A stretch of DNA of 47,826 nucleotides from Rhizopus sp. PT2906. Its lineage: Eukaryota; Mucoromycota; Mucoromycetes; Mucorales; Rhizopodaceae. Each line of letters begins with the position of its first letter. Position 1 is the stretch's first letter. Both the position numbers and the translations under genes were made by a program. The DNA lies in NCBI GenBank assembly GCA_025529335.1, contig JAMYHX010000334.1, forward strand, positions 1 to 47,826, read 5' to 3'. The notes under the pieces are model-generated. The model saw only the letters and a program-made list of their open reading frames with translations, was not told the origin of the DNA and ran no database searches. Below are positions 43,609-47,826 of this stretch, one piece after another.

Positions 43609-45069
43609 ATGTCAACATCAACTGAATTGAGTCCTTTATTGATAAAAAAGAAAAAAGGCTATATTCATGAAATCAAGTGGCTATTTAAAAATGCAATACC
43701 CATAGTCATTAGTTATTTATTACAAAACAGTTTGCAAAGTGTTGGCATCATGAATGCTGGTCATTTAGTGAGTATTGTATAATGTATAGGTAACATCACA
43801 CACTGATCACTATTTAAGGGCGCACATGAACTAGCTTCTGCCACTTTAGGAAGTATGTTTGTTACCATCACTGGGTTTTCCGTGGCAACTGGCGCAACTC
43901 TGGCACTTGACACACTCTGTTCTCAATCATTTACTTCATCCAACGATAAAAAGGTTGTCGGATTACATGTCCAACGATGTTTGGCCTTCATGTCTATGCT
44001 GTACGTACCGATCGTGATGCTCTGGTGGAACGTTGAGTATGTGTTTACGCTCTTACGTCAGGACCCCATTATAGCTCGCTTGGCGGCTACCTACGTCCGT
44101 TGGATGATCCTGGCTGCCCCTGCATTTGCCCTTTTTGAAGCCTTGAAGAAGATGATGCAGGCACAAGGACTGTTCCATGCGCCAACGCTTGTTCTCCTTG
44201 TTGGTACTCCACTGAATGTGGCCCTCAACTACATCCTCATCTGGGTTCTTGATCTTGGCTTTCACGGTGTCGCCATCGCCAGCTGCATTACTTACTGGGT
44301 GATCGTGCTATTTATGATACTCTACATTCGCTTTATTGGCGGTCACCAAGCGTGGCCAGCATGGTCCACTATCCAAGCCTTTACTCAATGGCGTCCGATG
44401 GTCAAACTAGCTGTTCCTGGTATTCTTCTGATCTGTACCGAGACGTGGGCTTATGAGATTGTTGCCCTGGGTGCAAGTTGGATCGACACACCCAATCTAG
44501 GCGCTCAAAGCGTCATCCTGACGTCCATTACGGCACTGTACACTTTACCCTTTGGCGTAGGCATTGCAGCCGCTAATCGTGTGGGCAATCTCTTGGGTGC
44601 TCAGAAACCCAAACAGGCAAGAACCGCCGCACAGACTGCACTGATGGCTGGTACTTTGATTGGACTTTGCAACAGCTTCACCCTCCTACTCGCTCGACAC
44701 AGCTGGGCTACACTATTTACAGGTGATAGTCAAGTTGTCAAACTCGTCTCACAGGCTATCCCCCTTGTTAGTCTCTTTGTGCTCGCGGACAATCTGGCCG
44801 GTGTTGCCGATGGAGTCTTGAATGGCATGGGACGTCAGCACGTGGGAGCTTGGTGTAATCTTGGAGCTTACTATTTTTGTGCATTGCCGATCGGATTCTG
44901 GCTCTGCTTTCGACAACATTGGAACCTGCTGGGTCTTTGGTCCGCTCTGGCAGGCGCTCTGGTCATCGCCTGTGCTATCACCCTTGCCGTCGTCTTAACA
45001 TCTGACTGGCAAAAAGAAGCTCAAATGGTAGAAAAACGGACAAAGGAAGAAGACGACGAAATGGTATGA
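43609..45069 (+). CDS. MATE family multidrug/toxin efflux transporter
   Basis: Two exons, 43609-43767 (donor GTGAGT) and 43819-45069, give 469 aa. A short polar N-terminus leads into twelve predicted membrane helices in two MatE halves: IVISYLLQNSLQSVGIMNAGHL and ATGATLALDTLCSQSF in the first, and SVILTSITALYTLPFGVGIA with AAANRVGNLLGA in the second. The segment ALDTLCSQ(A/S)F is a MATE hallmark. The family exports organic cations and xenobiotics by H+ or Na+ antiport at plasma or vacuolar membranes (fungal Erc1-like). The acidic tail EEDDEMV is unremarkable. GC content is higher than in neighbouring DNA, consistent with dense coding. Confidence 0.94.
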
Positions 45070-45163
45070 CGATTGTGTCACATGAATATCAAATAAGATC
45101 CCTTGCATAACGTTTGTATCGCCTCTCTCTTTTTTTTCATTTTTTTTTTTCAATAATAAAAAC

Positions 45164-45642
45164 ATGGATAACAAGCATCCAAAATATATTCGTGATCAAT
45201 CTTTACCGACATATGGTGCACATAATCAAGTGACACCTATGGAAAGAGAACGACAAGCTGTCGAACAACAGCAAAAAGAACACAATAGTAGTGGATACCC
45301 CGGTGTCGTAGGCGGTACACCAGCTGAATTTAGAGGAATTCAAGGTTATGATTCACAAGGAAACCCAATTATTCCTTCATTTGTTGCTCAACGTCATCAA
45401 ATTGAAGAACGTCTAGGACCTACATGCCAGCATGATGGCGGATATCACGATTTACGCATGCACTTGACCTACAAGAGTCTCCTTTTCGCTATTCTCGTCG
45501 TCCCTTACTGCTGCGGATACAGAGGAAAACGAGTGGTAAGTGTGGTAGTTTTTGGGGCCATGTCTATTTATTATGATTCGTATAGTGCGAGTGTCGAAAA
45601 TGCTTTCAAAAATTTCCAAATATTGTTCTTCCATCAGCATAA
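45164..45642 (+). CDS. Small BRI3-like membrane protein with terminal Cys cluster
   Basis: Two exons, 45164-45535 and 45586-45642, give 142 aa. The N-terminal ~90 residues are polar and rich in Gln, Pro and Gly. Then follow PTCQHDGGYHDLR, a hydrophobic segment (SLLFAILVVPYCCGYRG) and, across the intron, KRVCECRKCFQKFP. The arrangement Cys/His, one membrane segment, then C-x-C-x2-C resembles brain protein I3 (BRI3)-type small lysosomal or vacuolar proteins. The similarity is structural and modest. Reading through the intron would replace the Cys cluster, so splicing is favoured. Its stop is 23 bp from the convergent VTT-domain gene. Confidence 0.65.
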
Positions 45643-45665
45643 ATAAAATGAAGGGTATTGTTTTA

Positions 45666-46544
45666 TCAAATTTCTTTCTTTGAAGGCTGGACGACTGAAT
45701 CCATAGTGATCAAGGTCTCGTGGTACGTTTTCTCATTTTTCTTACGACTTGCCATCTCCTTCACCTTTTCCATCGTCAGTCGATAAAGCCACCAGGCGAC
45801 GGCTACAAGGATGAGAATGCCACAACCCATGGTTGCCATGGCAATACGATGAGCCGATGGCGGTAGATCTGGGTTGGATAAATCGGCAAGCTGAGAGCCA
45901 ATCCAGACGTCAAGTGATACCTTGAATGAGGCGAGTAAGGCAGAGAGCATGTACTGTTGTATACTGACGGTTGTAATGATGGATAAGAGCATGTTTGTAA
46001 TGGGCCAAGGAATAGGAGAAAGACGAATCAATATCATCATCTATAGACATTAAAAAAAAGCAGTTTTTCTAAGTAATATGATTTACCTTGAATCCACCTT
46101 GTTCGATAGCTTCTTGAATTGCAACATATTTTTCTTGCTTTGATGGTGATAACTTGATAAATCGCGAAAAATTGTATTTTCGAATCAAGGCAAATGCCAC
46201 AGAGGCACCGATGAATGCTCCAGAGACAGCGGGTAGGACACCGCCAGGGAATCCATAAATGAACCCGGTGATGGTGGTTGAAAATGTAAAGCCGAGAAGT
46301 GGTGGTATAGAAGTCAAGATGATCAGCGCTGTTAGTAAGATGGAGCTATAAGGTGTTGTTCGTAGCTCTACAGCTACAGTCTGTATTACTAACAAATGTG
46401 TTTAGTCCATCTTGATTGTATGCGCGTGCGCGATGACATCATGTTACATTCTAAAATAGCTCTTCGATAAAGTGCAAAAGTATATATCAGTAAAAATAAA
46501 AACACGAGAACCACGCCAATAGTGGCAATGCTCTTCTTCTTCAT
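45666..46544 (-). CDS. TVP38: TVP38/TMEM64 (VTT, DedA-like) membrane protein
   Basis: Three exons, 46544-46448, 46388-46087 and 46040-45666, give 257 aa. An N-terminal membrane helix is followed by the VTT core: FTFSTTITGFIYGFPGGVLP (G-F/Y-x2-G-x3-G), AVSGAFIGASVAFALIRKY, then MILIRLSPIPWPITNMLLS (the F/L-x2-R-x3-P-x2-P loop). A further helix and a basic tail end the protein. The family sits in Golgi, endosomal or ER membranes; relatives (VMP1, TMEM41B) are phospholipid scramblases, so a lipid role is plausible. Yeast Tvp38 is a Golgi vesicle protein. The N-terminal exon junction (GAAT/TA) is inferred from phase. Confidence 0.88.
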
Positions 46545-47826
46545 TTCAACGCTAAAGAGGAAAAGAATAAAAAAAGTGGGGGAAAAAAAAGGGAGCCACT
46601 TTGAATACGGTCACAGTCGTGTCCTACTTCAATCTGTAACACATGCCAGCGTAAGTTTGTCGCATTCAGTATGTATAGTGAAAGGATATGGCATTATAAG
46701 GATTGTGTTTAAGGCACCAAACGATCACCCTAAGATTCCTTATCAAGATTTGTCAATCCAGACTCAACTTATCGAGATAAAATCTCAACCCTTTCTTGGA
46801 TGAACATTCACGTGTCTATTTGATTCAAGTAAAACTGAATTGAATCTAAAGAGAGGAAAAGGAACGATAAAGTCTGTTGATGTGTGATAAAAGGAACAAA
46901 CGCGTGTTATCTTCTGTTACATAAAATCATTTTATTTTCTCTTTTCAACTAAAAAGCACAGTTGGTGCACGTACGCACCTCAGCTATTACACTTTTATTG
47001 AGCTCATACATATTGAAAAAGTTGATGTTATATGCAGTTAATATTAAATATTGACTTGTATATTAAGCCTATGCTTTAATGATGGGAATATTTTTGTGTG
47101 TTGATACGTAACTGTTTTGAACTGTGATCTATTTATCATTTGGGCTTAAAGATAGTTTTAGTAGACGTTAATGCATATCAAGACAGTATATAGTATGCTG
47201 CTTTGGAAAGATCTGCGAGTAATATCGAGGACAATGAGTTGCTTTGTAACCGAGTAACCAGTCAAGACACCAACATACACGGCGGTTTCTTTCTAGTCTT
47301 CACATAGGTAGCCAAAGGATTGGATCCACAGAAATTGCTGGGCGACATAGCGAGGGCAGACTTGAGCTGTGATTAGTACGTTGTTGTTCTAGGTTGCCTT
47401 GCAGGGATTGTAGGGCGTATCTTCTTTAGTAGCCGTTTATCTAGAAAGCTGCTGGAAGACTCTTTTTCAAAATGTGTAATTATACCGCCGACAGGTGATT
47501 CGTTTTCATGGCAACGATAGTCGAAAAGCTAAGGGCAAAGGATAAGTTGCAGGTCTCGTCATATCAGAAGTTCAGTATTGCTTCACCCTTTTTACGCTTA
47601 CAGTTTTCTTTTTGTACTTTATTTTTCCAAAGTTCCCTTTATGAATATGCCTTCGTTTCCCCTATCTATAAAAACTGACGAGCTTATCGAACCATGCCAC
47701 TGTCCCATAATCAATATTTTACCCGTTAAAGCTAGTTATACACTCTTTTCGGAAAGTAAATTCGCCTGTGATCGAAAATAAGTACACCCATGATGAGAAC
47801 AAAATTCATGTTGCATGAAATGTAAA
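46545..47826. other. Gene-poor right end
   Basis: About 1.3 kb to the window edge. Short frames at 46522-46803 and 47578-47781 have no recognisable motifs. Promoter of TVP38 expected within the first few hundred bases. No RNA gene or repeat seen. Confidence 0.45.

Noticed and set aside
46522..46803. 93-codon plus-strand frame overlapping the TVP38 start
   Set aside because: It runs antisense over the first TVP38 exon and promoter, with no motif.
1..47826. CRISPR array or bacterial-type operon
   Set aside because: No regularly spaced short repeats; genes are spliced and monocistronic in style, so the DNA is eukaryotic.

Overview
This is a fungal nuclear contig. About 22 protein genes, most split by short introns (roughly 45-70 nt, GTAAG-like donors, YAG or AAG acceptors), lie on both strands in AT-rich DNA. 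The gene families, the Mucorales-type Tc1-like, Helitron-like and Fanzor-like transposon relics, and the compact spacing point to an early-diverging fungus, probably Mucorales (Mucoromycota). That placement is an inference from protein style; there is no rRNA or marker phylogeny here. I saw no tRNA, rRNA or CRISPR array.

Region 1 (1-13.2 kb): a concentrative nucleoside transporter (-), a 2.3-kb gene-poor stretch with one possible small gene, a mitochondrial-type cysteine synthase (-), ribosomal protein uL14/RPL23 (+) with a long structured intron, the exon-junction helicase eIF4A3/FAL1 (-), the PLP-synthase glutaminase PdxT/SNO1 (+), and a Golgi GDP-mannose transporter (-).

Region 2 (13.2-28.5 kb): a peroxisomal 4CL-like acyl-CoA ligase (+), a large aromatic-acid-exporter/DUF2421 membrane protein (+) followed closely by an ARFRP1/ARL3-type GTPase (+), GAPDH (+), and, convergent with GAPDH, a Ski2-like ASCC3/SLH1 helicase (-). 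The second cassette of the helicase is degenerate and the protein stops before the last Sec63 unit.

Region 3 (28.5-36.8 kb): two decayed Helitron/Fanzor remnants in opposite orientation share a related terminal sequence of about 150 bp. They flank five host genes: mL40 (-), a PPxY membrane protein (-), a small unknown (+), a single-pass membrane protein (+) and a CDK cyclin (-). In each remnant the Helitron-like piece lies upstream of Fanzor sequence in the same orientation, consistent with a Helitron-borne TnpB-like gene.

Region 4 (36.8-47.8 kb): a coiled-coil protein (+), an unusual SAM-like plus Rieske-like protein (+) ending 7 bp from convergent mS41 (-), a complete 2.81-kb Tc1-like element with 110-bp inverted repeats carrying two convergent decayed genes (a PD-(D/E)XK-like nuclease and a DDE transposase), a MATE transporter (+), a BRI3-like small membrane protein (+) and a TVP38/VTT-domain protein (-).

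The host genes are mostly unrelated housekeeping functions, with no evident shared pathway. The best leads are the Helitron-Fanzor association, the two-gene Tc1-like element, the pseudo-cassette of the SLH1/ASCC3 homologue and the SAM-Rieske architecture. Exon coordinates were derived by hand from splice motifs, phase and family conservation.
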